DNA of 64,000 nt from Shewanella profunda (GCF_023283765.1 NZ_JAKILG010000010.1:49217-113216), one strand, 5' to 3'. Positions 1 to 10,022 are shown, numbered from the stretch's first letter. A program made the numbers and translations. The notes: generated by a model not told the origin, from the letters alone.

Positions 1-438
1 CATGCCAGCAACGCCAGAATGATGGATCTTATCGATGATTTGCTGATGACTTAGGCTATCTAGCTCATTGGGGACTAATTCACACCAAGTGTCTTTGCCG
101 TCGGCTTCAATCACACATGTGTTAACGGGAAGGGCTGAGGCATGGTTGCTGACCCTTGGTTCAATGGCAACGATAGTGCCCGATGTCGGGGCGTGCACTG
201 GCAAATGCCAAATGGAGTTGCCTTGGGTTAATGGTGTGCCCTTTAGCACTGTATCGCCAACCTTGACCGCAAGTGTGCAGTTTTCACCCACCTGAGGTAC
301 AGGGACTAAGTAGGTCTTCGCTAATGGCAGTTTTGCGATGGGAGTGCCATTTGAGAGAAATTTGACTTCTGGAGGGTGTATACCACCGTGCGAGCGCCAA
401 AGAGTTCCTTTATCTAATTGATCTAATAAAGTTAGCAC
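1..438 (-). CDS. rnfC: Rnf/Rsx electron transport complex subunit C, N-terminal part
   Basis: The first 146 codons of a gene that runs off the left edge. The translation begins [14 protein letters not shown] and continues with [10 protein letters not shown], the opening of the RnfC barrel domain. RnfC is the peripheral, Fe-S/FMN-containing subunit of the membrane Rnf (Rsx) complex, which moves electrons between NADH and ferredoxin-type carriers coupled to ion movement, or in enterics keeps SoxR reduced. The GTG start at 438-436 overlaps the last codons of rnfB, so the two are translationally coupled in an rnfA-rnfB-rnfC order. The 4Fe-4S cysteine motifs expected later in the protein are outside the window. 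Confidence 0.9.
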   Translation of the reverse strand, partial: MLTLLDQLDKGTLWRSHGGIHPPEVKFLSNGTPIAKLPLAKTYLVPVPQVGENCTLAVKVGDTVLKGTPLTQGNSIWHLPVHAPTSGTIVAIEPRVSNHASALPVNTCVIEADGKDTWCELVPNELDSLSHQQIIDKIHHSGVAGM

Positions 439-1031
439 CGCTTATCCTCTTCTAACATTGTCTCTTTGTCCCCAGTCTCTTGGAGCAGAGTCACTGGGAT
501 AGCATTTAAACGCCAGTTCCAATTTTTAAGGTTTTGGGTTACGGGGAGCATATCAATACAATCGACCGGGCAAGGTTCAACACAGAGATCACAACCTGTG
601 CAATCTGTGGTGAGTACGGTATGCATCAGTTTACCTGCACCGATAATGGCATCCACGGGGCAGGCCTGAATGCACTTAGTGCAGCCAATACACTCATCCT
701 CACGGATAAAGGCGACTTTTTTGACCTGCGATTGCGCCTCTGCATTGAGGGGTTCAGGCTCGACTCCCATCAGATCCGCAAGCTTCTCCATGGTTGCAGT
801 GCCACCAGGCGGGCATTTATTGACTTTATCGCCATTGGCTATCGCTTGGGCATAGGGGCGACAACCAGGATAACCACATTGGCCACATTGGGTTTGTGGC
901 AGTATGGCTTCGAGCTCATCAACAATTGGGTTACCTTCAACCTTAAATTTAAGGGCGGCAAAACCGAGTAATACCCCAAAGACCAATGCCAGCAGGGTCA
1001 ACAATATGACTGCAATTAAAATTGTGGACAT
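432..1031 (-). CDS. rnfB: Rnf/Rsx electron transport complex subunit B (ferredoxin-like)
   Basis: A 199-residue iron-sulfur subunit of the Rnf/Rsx membrane complex. One N-terminal membrane segment (about residues 3-25) is followed by the CGQCGYPGC four-cysteine motif of the RnfB family, then two 4Fe-4S ferredoxin motifs, [16 protein letters not shown] and [16 protein letters not shown]. These relay electrons between RnfC and the membrane subunits. Length and motif order match the family. It starts one base after the rnfA stop and its end overlaps the rnfC start, so it sits inside one operon. Confidence 0.95.
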   Translation of the reverse strand: MSTILIAVILLTLLALVFGVLLGFAALKFKVEGNPIVDELEAILPQTQCGQCGYPGCRPYAQAIANGDKVNKCPPGGTATMEKLADLMGVEPEPLNAEAQSQVKKVAFIREDECIGCTKCIQACPVDAIIGAGKLMHTVLTTDCTGCDLCVEPCPVDCIDMLPVTQNLKNWNWRLNAIPVTLLQETGDKETMLEEDKRC

Positions 1032-1032
1032 C

Positions 1033-1608
1033 TTACTTAACCAATCCTGTGAATCCCATAAAGGCGAGAGACATTAAACCTGCGGTGATCATGGCAATGG
1101 CGCCGCCTTTGAAAGGTAAAGGCACATCGGCGGCTAACCGTTCGCGCATGGCTGAGAATAGGATTAACACGAGTGAGAAACCCACAGCTGCGCCAAAGCC
1201 ATAGATAGCCGATTGAATAAAATCATGCTTCTCATTGACATTGAGCAGGGCGACTCCGAGTACGGCACAGTTAGTCGTGATCAGTGGCAGGTAAATCCCT
1301 AAGGCTCGGTGCAGGGCAGCACTAGTTTTTTGTACCACCATTTCAGTAAATTGCACCACAACAGCAATCACTAAAATAAAACTCATGGTGCGTAAGTAAC
1401 TCAGATCAAAGGGCAATAATAGGTATTGATTCACTAGGTAACTGAGAATGGAGGCTAAGGTCAACACAAAGGTGGTTGCCATAGACATGCCAATAGCGGA
1501 CTCCAATTTACTGGAGACCCCCATAAAAGGACATAAACCTAAGAATTTCACTAAAACGAAATTGTTGACCAGTACAGTGCTGATCAACAACAGGAGATAT
1601 TCAGTCAT
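1033..1608 (-). CDS. rnfA: Rnf/Rsx electron transport complex subunit A
   Basis: A 191-residue integral membrane protein beginning [19 protein letters not shown], the typical RnfA/RsxA (NqrE-related) start. The sequence shows about six hydrophobic segments separated by short loops. The segment with [11 protein letters not shown] carries the conserved cysteine region of RnfA/NqrE proteins. It is the first gene of the rnf operon here; rnfB follows after one base. The promoter should lie in 1609-1733, which was not resolved. Confidence 0.95.
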   Translation of the reverse strand: MTEYLLLLISTVLVNNFVLVKFLGLCPFMGVSSKLESAIGMSMATTFVLTLASILSYLVNQYLLLPFDLSYLRTMSFILVIAVVVQFTEMVVQKTSAALHRALGIYLPLITTNCAVLGVALLNVNEKHDFIQSAIYGFGAAVGFSLVLILFSAMRERLAADVPLPFKGGAIAMITAGLMSLAFMGFTGLVK

Positions 1609-1733
1609 CTCAATACTTGTTTAAACGGATCTTGGCCGTATTATCGACTTTTCCGTTTGCATAAACAACATATAGAATGCAGGGTTAAGCATCTTTACTG
1701 TAAAGAATGCTGATGAATTCACCCATTGCTTAA

Positions 1734-3638
1734 CTAAATTTGATCTAGGTTCGTCATCGCTTGAGGCTGAGCAATGTAATAGCCTTGCAGACCATCGACT
1801 AAGAGTTTTTCTAGGGTCAGTTTTTCTTCTTGGCGCTCAACACTAGTTGCTATCACGCGAATACCTATTCGCCTCGCCACATCCACCATCATACGCACGA
1901 AAAATTTGTTATTGCTGTCTTCATCGATATTTGAAGTGTAGCTACCATCGAGCTTAATGTAGTCTGGACGTACCTCGCTGAAAAATTTAAAGGAGGTAAA
2001 GCTCATACCAAAGCGCTCAATTGAGACTCGAGAACCCACGCTATGCACCTCACGAACAAACTTGTGGCTAGCGCCTAAATTGGATTGCATGCCTGATTCG
2101 TTGATCTCAAATATTAGCCGTGAAGCGATATACTTTTGCTTGCCTAAAATATCCTTTAGCCATCCGACAAAGAGTTCTTGATGGGCCGAAAAGGCGCTAA
2201 TGTTTACCCCAAAATTACCATTTATTGTTGGATTTTCCTTAAGCATCTTTAATGTACTGATCACAACTAATTTATCTAACTCAATGCTCATTCCATGGCG
2301 CTCAGCCATGGCAATGACTGTTGTTGTCGGCAGAAATTTACCTTCACTGTTATAAAAACGCGCTAAAAGCTCACGGTAAACCTCAACTTCTGTTCTGCAT
2401 GGTTGAATCGGTTGTTGATAGAATTTAAGTGCTTTACGACTAATTAAGTCATGGATAGCGAGTTTCCAACGATCATCGCCAAATTGCTCGTTGCCGTTGA
2501 GCTTTTCTTGAATGTGATAGCTATTAGGGCCCAATGTTTGTGCAATACTCACTGCCGTGTCGGCAAGAGTCAGTAAATGAACTGCATCTACCCCCTGTTG
2601 ATAGGGAACTAAACCAATATGAGCCACTGATTCTGTTTTGGTCATTTGTTGATATTCATCGAGATATACTTTTAATTGGTCTAAAAACTTAGGCCCATCT
2701 TTAAGCACAGTATCTGGGATAAATATGGCAAAATCTGCGCTCGATACTCGGTAACATTGGGCGTCAGGGTATTTGGTGCATGCTTTGCGGATACAGTTGG
2801 CTACGCGAGCTAAATAGTCATCTCCCGCGGAACGCCCCTGTTGTTGGTTGATATTGGCAAGTTCGGTCGCTTTGACCATGACCATCAATCCAAGCTGTGG
2901 GATATCACGATTACTGATGGCTTCTAACTTATTGGTGAAGCGTGGTCGACTACCAAAGCCTGTTATTGGATCCTGATAGGCGACTTTATGCAGTTTCTCG
3001 TTCTCTTGGGTGAGTTTGTCGATCTGTACTTTAAGTTGATTACGGCAATCTTCTAACGCCAGTTTAATGGGATTTAATTCGCCATTGAGCTTAGAGGCGG
3101 CGAGGGCGGAAAAGCTCATATCGGGAATATGCGAAATATAATCGGCGGCATATCGAATAGCCGCTTTGAGCTTTGCCATTAAAAACGTAAAAATTAACAG
3201 CAAAATGATGAAGGTCACCAGGAGCATTAACCCTAGTTTTTCAGTATTTGAGATGGTTTGTTCTATTTGCTCGTTGGCGCTGAGTTTTACCTGTAAACGG
3301 CCTGTGGCTAATTTCTGAGTATGGGATAAATCGAGGGAGAACAATCCAGCCAGTGGGTGCGTATTCTGAGTGGTAAGCTTACCTTCGGTATGATTCAGTT
3401 CACCATCAGTATCATCAATATACTGAAAAAACTGAAATTGATACTTGGTTGATAAGGCGTTAAAGAGTTCTTTACCATTGCCTTGCCATTGGGAGTAAGC
3501 CGTTAAATCCGCTTTAAAACTATCGAGTTCTTGCTGTTGCTGGATTTGCAATTGGCTATTTTCACTTTGATAAACACCTGCCAATAGCGCTAAAAAGATC
3601 AGTAATAAAAAGACTGGATATGATTTTGACATGGTCAT
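1734..3638 (-). CDS. Membrane protein with degenerate GGDEF and EAL domains, CsrD-like
   Basis: A 634-residue protein with two membrane segments (about 7-23 and 135-154) flanking a periplasmic region, a cytoplasmic linker, a GGDEF domain (about 215-375) and an EAL domain (about 390-634). Both active sites are broken. The GGDEF signature reads SSADF (299-303), the EAL motif reads ELL (423-425), the usual DDFG is ERFG and the usual AEGVE is ATSVE. This is the pattern of E. coli CsrD (646 residues), which neither makes nor degrades c-di-GMP but directs CsrB-type RNAs to degradation. A similar role here is inference from architecture. It lies downstream of the rnf promoter region on the same strand and is probably independent. 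An MshH-type relative is the alternative name. Confidence 0.75.
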   Translation of the reverse strand: MTMSKSYPVFLLLIFLALLAGVYQSENSQLQIQQQQELDSFKADLTAYSQWQGNGKELFNALSTKYQFQFFQYIDDTDGELNHTEGKLTTQNTHPLAGLFSLDLSHTQKLATGRLQVKLSANEQIEQTISNTEKLGLMLLVTFIILLLIFTFLMAKLKAAIRYAADYISHIPDMSFSALAASKLNGELNPIKLALEDCRNQLKVQIDKLTQENEKLHKVAYQDPITGFGSRPRFTNKLEAISNRDIPQLGLMVMVKATELANINQQQGRSAGDDYLARVANCIRKACTKYPDAQCYRVSSADFAIFIPDTVLKDGPKFLDQLKVYLDEYQQMTKTESVAHIGLVPYQQGVDAVHLLTLADTAVSIAQTLGPNSYHIQEKLNGNEQFGDDRWKLAIHDLISRKALKFYQQPIQPCRTEVEVYRELLARFYNSEGKFLPTTTVIAMAERHGMSIELDKLVVISTLKMLKENPTINGNFGVNISAFSAHQELFVGWLKDILGKQKYIASRLIFEINESGMQSNLGASHKFVREVHSVGSRVSIERFGMSFTSFKFFSEVRPDYIKLDGSYTSNIDEDSNNKFFVRMMVDVARRIGIRVIATSVERQEEKLTLEKLLVDGLQGYYIAQPQAMTNLDQI

Positions 3639-3841
3639 AAAAATCCGCTCTCAATTCAGGCGAGTCTTGCAACAGTCTATTGGGTGAATTTTAGTCCAAC
3701 ACCACACTCTGTGTGAAGATACTCATGATTTTATTTAACAAACTGATCACAGTGTAACTGCATTTGGTTTAAAACAAAATTGAATTGCTGGAAGTGGATA
3801 ACTAAAGAGGGGATTGTTTTAAATGAATATGGGGATAAAAA

Positions 3842-3917
3842 TGGCTCCCCTGACTGGACTTGAACCAGTGACATACGGATTAACAGTCCGCCGTTCTACC
3901 GACTGAACTACAGGGGA
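3842..3917 (-). tRNA. tRNA-Asn (GTT), copy 1
   Basis: A 76-nt tRNA with encoded CCA. The minus strand begins TCCCCTGTAGTTCAG and the anticodon stem-loop has GTT flanked by CGGACT and AATCCG. The acceptor stem pairs TCCCCTG with CAGGGGA. This is the 3'-most of five identical tRNA-Asn genes on the minus strand. Confidence 0.97.
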
Positions 3918-3958
3918 GTAGAGGATGCGATATACTATCGACTTATTATGATTAAAAT

Positions 3959-4034
3959 TGGCTCCCCTGACTGGACTTGAACCAGTGACATACGGATTAA
4001 CAGTCCGCCGTTCTACCGACTGAACTACAGGGGA
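3959..4034 (-). tRNA. tRNA-Asn (GTT), copy 2
   Basis: Identical in sequence to the neighbouring tRNA-Asn copies: 76 nt, anticodon GTT, encoded CCA. It is separated from copy 1 by 41 bp and from copy 3 by a 32-bp spacer. Confidence 0.97.
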
Positions 4035-4066
4035 ATCATTTTAATGCAATAGCTAAGCAGTGTAAT

Positions 4067-4142
4067 TGGCTCCCCTGACTGGACTTGAACCAGTGACATA
4101 CGGATTAACAGTCCGCCGTTCTACCGACTGAACTACAGGGGA
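4067..4142 (-). tRNA. tRNA-Asn (GTT), copy 3
   Basis: A 76-nt identical copy with anticodon GTT. The 32-bp spacers on its two sides (4035-4066 and 4143-4174) differ at only two positions, so this part of the array arose by duplication of a 108-bp unit. Confidence 0.97.
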
Positions 4143-4174
4143 ATCATTTTAATACAACAGCTAAGCAGTGTAAT

Positions 4175-4250
4175 TGGCTCCCCTGACTGGACTTGAACCA
4201 GTGACATACGGATTAACAGTCCGCCGTTCTACCGACTGAACTACAGGGGA
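4175..4250 (-). tRNA. tRNA-Asn (GTT), copy 4
   Basis: A 76-nt identical copy with anticodon GTT and encoded CCA. The 57-bp spacer to copy 5 is unrelated to the duplicated spacers. Confidence 0.97.
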
Positions 4251-4307
4251 ATCGTTTATAATTACTTTTACTGCTTGTTCTTACTTATTTTTATGACGTG
4301 CTTAAAT

Positions 4308-4383
4308 TGGCTCCCCTGACTGGACTTGAACCAGTGACATACGGATTAACAGTCCGCCGTTCTACCGACTGAACTACAGGGGA
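4308..4383 (-). tRNA. tRNA-Asn (GTT), copy 5
   Basis: A 76-nt identical copy with anticodon GTT. It is the promoter-proximal gene of the array, so transcription should start upstream of it, to the right of 4383. Confidence 0.97.
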
Positions 4384-5268
4384 ATCATTTCGCTCGATCA
4401 TATTGACTCGTTGAGAACGGAGCGCATAGTAAAACGCCCAGTTGGATGAGTCAACTCGAGTTACTAAAAAAAGTGTAATTATGCTGTTAAGTGCTCATCT
4501 AATGTGCATCGTGGTGTAGAAATCGACATTTTCCTAAAGAAATAACTTATCTTTTCGGAAGATAGCGCTTCGAAATGATGAAATTTAATGAAAAAATAGC
4601 GGCGATGACTCGCGATGGAATTGATAGCAATAAGCTTCAGTTGGGCAGGCATAGTGTCATAGCCAAGCATGCTGCTCAATAGCAGTTTGGGGTGCGTTAA
4701 TACATAGAAACTCGACATCGTTTCAGATTGTGAAATTGAGAAAGTGGCAACATTTATCAAATGTAATTTTATTACCAAATGTTGCTTTGCTGTTATTGAA
4801 CAATGCAACAGGGCTCAATCCCGCATGAACTCTAGGTTATTTCGACTTATCAACAAATTCTGTGGATAACCCTGTGGGTGGTATGAAAAAACAAGCGGCA
4901 AAGCCTTGTGCTATGGGCGATAGGCTTAAATTGCACTATTTTGGCTATTAAAAAATAAAATCAATAAAATCAATAAAATACTAAAAGCAACTGTGATTTT
5001 CATCCACTCTCAACGTCGTTGCATTTTTGTAATATAGTGAAACACCTGTCTTGTGTATTAAATTGGCATTTCTACTGAGTTTTAGCGCATTTTATAGACA
5101 TATTTAGCCCTAAATTGCTGTGGTTAAAAAGTTTCATATTTTGTCCATCAAGTTGTCATCTTAGCAAGTTAGCCATGGCATTTGGGTCGAAGGTGATCTT
5201 GGATAAGTGCTGGAGCTTAGTCCGCGACTTGATTAGAATGGTTCGACTAACCAAAAGGATATGTACGC
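4384..5268. other. Long intergenic region between the tRNA-Asn array and uvrB
   Basis: About 885 bases with no convincing gene. A 109-codon open frame on the minus strand (4479-4808) has no recognisable family or ribosome site. The right part is A/T-rich and should hold the uvrB promoter. It contains TGTGGATAA at 4861-4869, an exact DnaA-box sequence on the minus strand, and the near-match TTATCAACA at 4847-4855. No clear LexA box (CTG-N10-CAG) was seen before uvrB. Confidence 0.5.
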
Positions 5269-7275
5269 GTGTCAGAATCTGTTTTTCAGCTTGAATCGCA
5301 ATTCGCCCCAGCGGGCGATCAGCCCACGGCCATAGCAAAGCTGGTTGATGGTTTAGAGTCGGGGCTTGCTTGCCAAACATTGCTTGGGGTAACGGGATCA
5401 GGTAAGACTTTTACGATTGCGAATGTGATTGCTAAGCTCGGGCGGCCAACGATTATCATGGCGCCCAATAAAACCCTCGCAGCGCAGCTTTATGGAGAGA
5501 TGAAAGAGTTCTTTCCCCATAATGCGGTCGAGTATTTTGTCTCTTACTACGATTATTATCAGCCTGAAGCCTATGTACCTGCATCAAATACCTTTATTGA
5601 GAAAGACGCCTCAGTCAATGCCCACATAGAACAGATGCGTTTATCCGCCACTAAGGCGCTGTTAGAGCGCAAAGATGTGGTGTTAATTGCCTCTGTATCG
5701 GCAATTTATGGCCTGGGCGATCCCGACTCCTATTTGAAAATGTTGCTGCATCTACGCCAAGGCGATGTGATGGGGCAACGTGATATATTAATTCGCCTCA
5801 GTGAATTGCAATATAAGCGCAATGATATTGAACTACAGCGTGGTACTTATCGCGTTCGTGGTGAAGTGATCGATATTTTCCCCGCTGATTCTGAGCGTAA
5901 TGCCATCCGAGTTGAGTTGTTTGACGATGAGATTGAGCGTTTAAGTGAGTTTGACTCATTAACTGGTCATATCATTAAACGTATCGCCCGCACCACGGTT
6001 TACCCTAAAACGCACTATGTCACGCCGCGGGAAAAAATCATCGCCGCCACTGAGTTTATTAAAGAAGAACTGCGCGAGCGTAAGCAGTATCTGCTCGATA
6101 ACAATAAGTTGATTGAAGCCCAGCGTATCCATGAGCGGGTACAATACGATGTGGAAATGATGGTTGAGTTGGGTTATTGCTCCGGGATTGAAAACTACTC
6201 GCGGTATTTGTCTGGCCGCGCGCCGGGGGAAGGGCCACCAACCTTACTCGACTATTTGCCCGCCGATGGTTTGCTCATTATTGATGAGTCCCATGTGACT
6301 GTGCCGCAAATTGGCGCTATGTATAAAGGCGATCGTTCCCGTAAAACCACCTTAGTGGAATATGGCTTTAGATTGCCATCGGCATTAGATAATCGGCCGC
6401 TCAAATTTGAAGAGTTTGAGCAGTTAATGCCGCAAACTATTTATGTGTCGGCGACGCCTAGCCTCTATGAGCTGGAAAAGAGTGAAGGAGAGATAGCTGA
6501 ACAAGTTGTCCGGCCCACAGGATTGCTCGATCCCGAGCTGGAAGTACGCCCTGTGGCGACACAGGTCGATGATTTATTATCTGAAATCGCCAAACGTGTC
6601 GCGGTCAATGAGCGGGTATTAGTCACCACATTGACCAAGCGGATGTCGGAGGATTTAACCGAATACCTTGATGAGCATGGGGTTAAGGTGCGTTATTTGC
6701 ACTCGGATATCGATACGGTTGAGCGGGTCGAAATCATCCGCGATTTGCGCTTAGGCAAGTTTGATGTCTTGGTTGGTATCAACCTATTGCGTGAAGGTTT
6801 AGATATGCCAGAAGTCTCCCTGGTCTGCATTTTAGATGCTGATAAAGAGGGCTTCTTGCGATCGGAACGTTCGCTTATCCAAACCATCGGTCGCGCAGCG
6901 CGTAACGTCAATGGTAAAGTGATCCTCTACGGCGATCGCATCACCAATTCGATGGCAAAAGCGATAGGTGAAACAGATAGACGTCGTGAGCGGCAGCGTG
7001 CCCATAACTTGAAGCACGGCATAGTGCCAAAGGGGGTGGTAAAACGCATTACCGACGTGATGGATGTGGATGATGGCCGCGAAAGCAAAGCGGTTTATGG
7101 CAAAGTGGCGGAATCTAAGTCCCATTACCACCATGCGGACGCCGCAGAGCTCAGTCATCAAATTGATCAGCTTGAGAAGAAAATGCATGAACATGCGCGC
7201 AACTTAGAGTTTGAACAAGCGGCGGCAATGCGTGATGAAGTGAAGCATCTACGGGATTTGTTGATCAAGGCGTAG
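5269..7275 (+). CDS. uvrB: UvrABC excinuclease subunit B
   Basis: A 668-residue DNA-repair helicase-like ATPase of nucleotide excision repair. UvrA loads it at the lesion, and it verifies the damage and recruits UvrC. The Walker A motif GVTGSGKT is at 40-47. The tyrosine-rich beta-hairpin that clamps one DNA strand follows at about 90-115 ([12 protein letters not shown]). DESH is the Walker B region, and a C-terminal UVR coiled-coil motif ends the protein ([19 protein letters not shown]). The length is typical. The start is GTG at 5269, preceded by AAAAGGA at 5253-5259. It is a single-gene unit closed by a terminator. Confidence 0.98.
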   Translation: MSESVFQLESQFAPAGDQPTAIAKLVDGLESGLACQTLLGVTGSGKTFTIANVIAKLGRPTIIMAPNKTLAAQLYGEMKEFFPHNAVEYFVSYYDYYQPEAYVPASNTFIEKDASVNAHIEQMRLSATKALLERKDVVLIASVSAIYGLGDPDSYLKMLLHLRQGDVMGQRDILIRLSELQYKRNDIELQRGTYRVRGEVIDIFPADSERNAIRVELFDDEIERLSEFDSLTGHIIKRIARTTVYPKTHYVTPREKIIAATEFIKEELRERKQYLLDNNKLIEAQRIHERVQYDVEMMVELGYCSGIENYSRYLSGRAPGEGPPTLLDYLPADGLLIIDESHVTVPQIGAMYKGDRSRKTTLVEYGFRLPSALDNRPLKFEEFEQLMPQTIYVSATPSLYELEKSEGEIAEQVVRPTGLLDPELEVRPVATQVDDLLSEIAKRVAVNERVLVTTLTKRMSEDLTEYLDEHGVKVRYLHSDIDTVERVEIIRDLRLGKFDVLVGINLLREGLDMPEVSLVCILDADKEGFLRSERSLIQTIGRAARNVNGKVILYGDRITNSMAKAIGETDRRRERQRAHNLKHGIVPKGVVKRITDVMDVDDGRESKAVYGKVAESKSHYHHADAAELSHQIDQLEKKMHEHARNLEFEQAAAMRDEVKHLRDLLIKA

Positions 7276-7296
7276 ATTTATTGTTGAGCTAAATAT

Positions 7297-7334
7297 AAAA
7301 AGCCGTCCAACATTCAATGTGGTGACGGCTTTTT
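7297..7334. terminator. Bidirectional terminator between uvrB and the rhombosortase gene
   Basis: A perfect 11-bp stem, AAAAAGCCGTC (7297-7307) with GACGGCTTTTT (7324-7334). A/T runs lie on both sides, so it can end transcription of uvrB (+) and of the convergent queC-rhombosortase pair (-). Confidence 0.9.
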
Positions 7335-7351
7335 AATGTCTGCAGATTGGT

Positions 7352-7948
7352 TTAAACGGTGACTTTGGAGTCACCCAATTTAAGCTTGATGAACATTGCT
7401 AAAGCGCAAATCAGCCCGCAGATTAAGCCGACCAAATGCGCTTCGGTTGCTACGCGCGCACCTATCATGGCGGTGACATCACTGCTGGCACCATAAAGCT
7501 GTTCGTGGCCGACTTTAATCATAACCCCAACGAGCAGCAGATACCCAGAGCGCATCTTACGGGTTATATCCTGCAGCGCGCCATAGGCGAATAAGCCGTG
7601 CAACATGCCGCTTAAACCGACATAACCGAGTAATTGTGGATAGCCCAAATATAAGCCTATGCCTTCGAGTAAACATAACACGAGAAATAGCGCACTCAAG
7701 CCTTTGAGATGGTAGTGGAAATGGTGCAAAAACAGCACCACCCACAGCCCTGCTAAATTCATCAACAGATGCCAATGGTTGGTGTGCAGTAAATTACCGC
7801 TGACCAAACGCCACCATTCACCCTCTGCAATTGCGCTACGGCGATAGGCGAGCAGGTTGTCGATAGCAGGATTTGCCAAGCCAGCGACATACAAACCTGC
7901 ACACATCAGACTCACAATCAGCGCGACCCAATAGGGGCTACGTGTCAT
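7352..7948 (-). CDS. rrtA: Rhombosortase (rhomboid-family intramembrane serine protease)
   Basis: A 198-residue membrane protein with about six hydrophobic segments. The catalytic serine motif GLSGMLHG (Ser113) and a partner histidine at 171 (AHLVGL) identify a rhomboid-type protease. The short length, the [14 protein letters not shown] segment and the overall pattern fit rhombosortase, the subfamily that processes proteins carrying a C-terminal GlyGly-CTERM sorting tail during secretion through the type II route. Its start overlaps the queC stop by 4 bp, so the two are co-transcribed, although no functional link is obvious. No GlyGly-CTERM protein was noticed in the window. Confidence 0.8.
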   Translation of the reverse strand: MTRSPYWVALIVSLMCAGLYVAGLANPAIDNLLAYRRSAIAEGEWWRLVSGNLLHTNHWHLLMNLAGLWVVLFLHHFHYHLKGLSALFLVLCLLEGIGLYLGYPQLLGYVGLSGMLHGLFAYGALQDITRKMRSGYLLLVGVMIKVGHEQLYGASSDVTAMIGARVATEAHLVGLICGLICALAMFIKLKLGDSKVTV

Positions 7949-8679
7949 GCTTTAGGCTCGCTGGCATCGAGTGAGGCCATTACTGCGGCCTTATCCTGTA
8001 GATAATCCTCTAATCCCCGTTTGCGAAGATGACAGGCTGGGCAATCACCACAACCATCGCCGATCACGCCGTTATAGCAGGTGAGGGTGTGGTGGCGAAC
8101 CAGATCGAGTTGCTGATATTTATCCGCCAGTGCCCAGGTTTGTGCCTTATTGAGCCACATTAACGGCGTGACAATATTAAGCTGTTTATCCATACCTTGG
8201 ACTAAGGCCGACTCCATGGCTTTGACAAAGTCGTTGCGACAATCTGGGTAGCCTGAAAAATCCGTTTCACAAACCCCTGTGATAATCGCCTGTGCGCCTA
8301 ATTGATAGGCATAAATTCCTGCAAGCGTCAGAAACAGAATATTACGGCCGGGCACGAAGGTATTGGGCAGGCCATTTTCCATCAACTCGTGTGAAACGGG
8401 TATCGCATCACGGGTGAGTGCTGAAATCGCTAGCTCATTCAATAAGGTCACATCCATGACTTTATGGCTGGTGATCTTCAAGCGTTTTGCTAAGGATTTG
8501 GCGACTTCAATTTCTTCGCGGTGACGTTGACCGTAGTCAAAGGTGATCCCATGTACTTCATCGTACTGGGTTAGGGCTTGAATAAGACAGGTTGTCGAGT
8601 CCTGTCCGCCACTGAATACGACTACTGCTTTGGATGCTACCGTTTTTGACTCTAAGCTCGTTGACATAAAGGATTTCAC
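7945..8679 (-). CDS. queC: 7-cyano-7-deazaguanine synthase QueC
   Basis: A 244-residue enzyme that converts 7-carboxy-7-deazaguanine to preQ0 with ATP and ammonia, a step toward queuosine in tRNA. The PP-loop ATP site is FSGGQDSTT, with SGGQDS at 23-28. The zinc-binding cysteines are C201, C210, C213 and C216 (CGDCPAC). The start may be the GTG at 8679 or the ATG at 8667; neither has a strong ribosome site. queE of the same pathway is divergent 160 bp away, so the two probably share a control region. Confidence 0.95.
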   Translation of the reverse strand: MKSFMSTSLESKTVASKAVVVFSGGQDSTTCLIQALTQYDEVHGITFDYGQRHREEIEVAKSLAKRLKITSHKVMDVTLLNELAISALTRDAIPVSHELMENGLPNTFVPGRNILFLTLAGIYAYQLGAQAIITGVCETDFSGYPDCRNDFVKAMESALVQGMDKQLNIVTPLMWLNKAQTWALADKYQQLDLVRHHTLTCYNGVIGDGCGDCPACHLRKRGLEDYLQDKAAVMASLDASEPKA

Positions 8680-8839
8680 TTAACCGTAGAACAGGTATAA
8701 ATAGGGCGTTAGTGTAACTCAGGCTATAGGGCTTGCAAACTCTTGCTCGTTGTTTGCTATAGGCTGTTATCGACGCAAAAACTTGCAGCCCAAGCTAAAA
8801 TCCACTATAAATGCCGCCCCAGAAAAGTGGAACGCCAGC

Positions 8840-9508
8840 ATGAACTACCCAGTCAACGAAGTATTTGAAACCATTCAAGGTGAAGGTGCCTTTACCGGAG
8901 TGCCCGCCATATTTGTCCGCCTGCAGGGTTGTCCCGTGGGATGCGCTTGGTGCGATACTAAACAGACATGGGATGTGCTTGAAGCCAATAAAGTGACCCC
9001 AGAGCAAGTGATTGCCGTGGACGGCACTATTGGACGCTGGGCTGAACATACGGCGGATAGCTTGATTGTTGCTTTTAATGCTAAAAGTTTTACCGCGCGC
9101 CATATAGTGATCACCGGCGGTGAGCCTTGTATGTACGATTTACGTGAATTGACTGAAACCCTGCACAGCCAAGGCTTTACCACCCAAATAGAAACCAGCG
9201 GCACCTTTGAAGTTAAGTGTGCTGATAACACTTGGGTGACAGTTTCACCAAAGGTGAACATGAAAGGGGGTTATAAGGTATTAGCGCAGGCGCTGAATCG
9301 TGCCAATGAGATCAAACATCCTATCGCGACAGAAAATCATATCGCGGAACTTGATGAGTTACTGCAAGACATCGATATTTCAGCTAAAACCATTTGCCTG
9401 CAGCCGATTAGCCAAAAGCCCAGAGCGACTGAACTGGCAATGAAAGTGTGTATTGCCCGCAATTGGCGCTTATCAATCCAAACCCATAAATATTTAGATA
9501 TTGATTAA
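8840..9508 (+). CDS. queE: 7-carboxy-7-deazaguanine synthase QueE
   Basis: A 222-residue radical SAM enzyme that converts 6-carboxy-tetrahydropterin to 7-carboxy-7-deazaguanine, the substrate of QueC. The cluster-binding cysteines form CPVGCAWC (C31, C35, C38), the CX3CX2C spacing used by QueE. EVFETIQGEGAFTG opens the protein and VITGGEPC is the SAM-binding GGE region. The open frame continues upstream to 8750, but the ATG at 8840 gives the family length and N-terminus. It is divergent from queC. Confidence 0.95.
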   Translation: MNYPVNEVFETIQGEGAFTGVPAIFVRLQGCPVGCAWCDTKQTWDVLEANKVTPEQVIAVDGTIGRWAEHTADSLIVAFNAKSFTARHIVITGGEPCMYDLRELTETLHSQGFTTQIETSGTFEVKCADNTWVTVSPKVNMKGGYKVLAQALNRANEIKHPIATENHIAELDELLQDIDISAKTICLQPISQKPRATELAMKVCIARNWRLSIQTHKYLDID

Positions 9509-9681
9509 GGTTTTTAACAACTTGGTATAGTCCTAGCCTCATTTTTATGGGGCATATTTTTAGGGATTTTATTGGTTGAAATAGCAGATAGATGAAGATA
9601 AAAAATCGAATATACTAGAAAACGGAATGGGATAGTTGGGAAGTCGTATCTAAAGGTAAAGCAGAACAGATAAAGCAGAAA

Positions 9682-9766
9682 TGGTGGAGGGAGAAGGATT
9701 CGAACCTTCGAAGGCTGAGCCGTCAGATTTACAGTCTGATCCCTTTGGCCACTCGGGAACCCCTCC
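9682..9766 (-). tRNA. tRNA-Tyr (GTA), copy 1
   Basis: An 85-nt class II tRNA with a long variable arm and encoded CCA. The minus strand begins GGAGGGGTTCCCGAG and the anticodon loop has GTA between CAGACT and AATCTG. It is the 3'-most of three identical copies. Confidence 0.97.
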
Positions 9767-9876
9767 ACATGATTTTTCTACACACTCTTACACTCACTTA
9801 AATAATTTGGCCTAATTTAAGCGTTAAACAGGTTTTTAAAAGATGCTGAAAATAGCGAGCAAAGGCTGAGATAAGA

Positions 9877-9961
9877 TGGTGGAGGGAGAAGGATTCGAAC
9901 CTTCGAAGGCTGAGCCGTCAGATTTACAGTCTGATCCCTTTGGCCACTCGGGAACCCCTCC
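9877..9961 (-). tRNA. tRNA-Tyr (GTA), copy 2
   Basis: An 85-nt copy with the same sequence and anticodon GTA. It is separated from copy 1 by 110 bp. The spacers in this array are not alike, in contrast to the tRNA-Asn array. Confidence 0.97.
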
Positions 9962-10022
9962 ACAGATATCTCTTACTTAACTACTTCATTACTAAACTAA
10001 CTTTCAGAGCTTTCAGTGCAAA

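Noticed and set aside
534..971. 145-codon open frame opposite rnfB
   Set aside because: A shadow of rnfB in another frame; rnfB motifs are certain.
3842..4383. CRISPR array
   Set aside because: The regular repeats are complete 76-nt tRNA-Asn genes with cloverleaf structure, not CRISPR repeats.
4479..4808. 109-codon open frame on the minus strand in the tRNA-Asn to uvrB gap
   Set aside because: No family, no ribosome site and composition like the surrounding non-coding DNA; not listed as a gene.
4989..5012. Possible LexA box before uvrB (AACTGTGATTTTCATCCACT)
   Set aside because: It resembles the E. coli uvrB operator at its ends but has the wrong spacing for CTG-N10-CAG and lacks the right-hand CAG.
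8680..8839. preQ1 riboswitch between queC and queE
   Set aside because: No short pseudoknot-type aptamer core could be recognised in the 160-bp divergent gap.
9514..9768. Open frame across tRNA-Tyr copy 1
   Set aside because: It runs through a tRNA gene and has no protein family.
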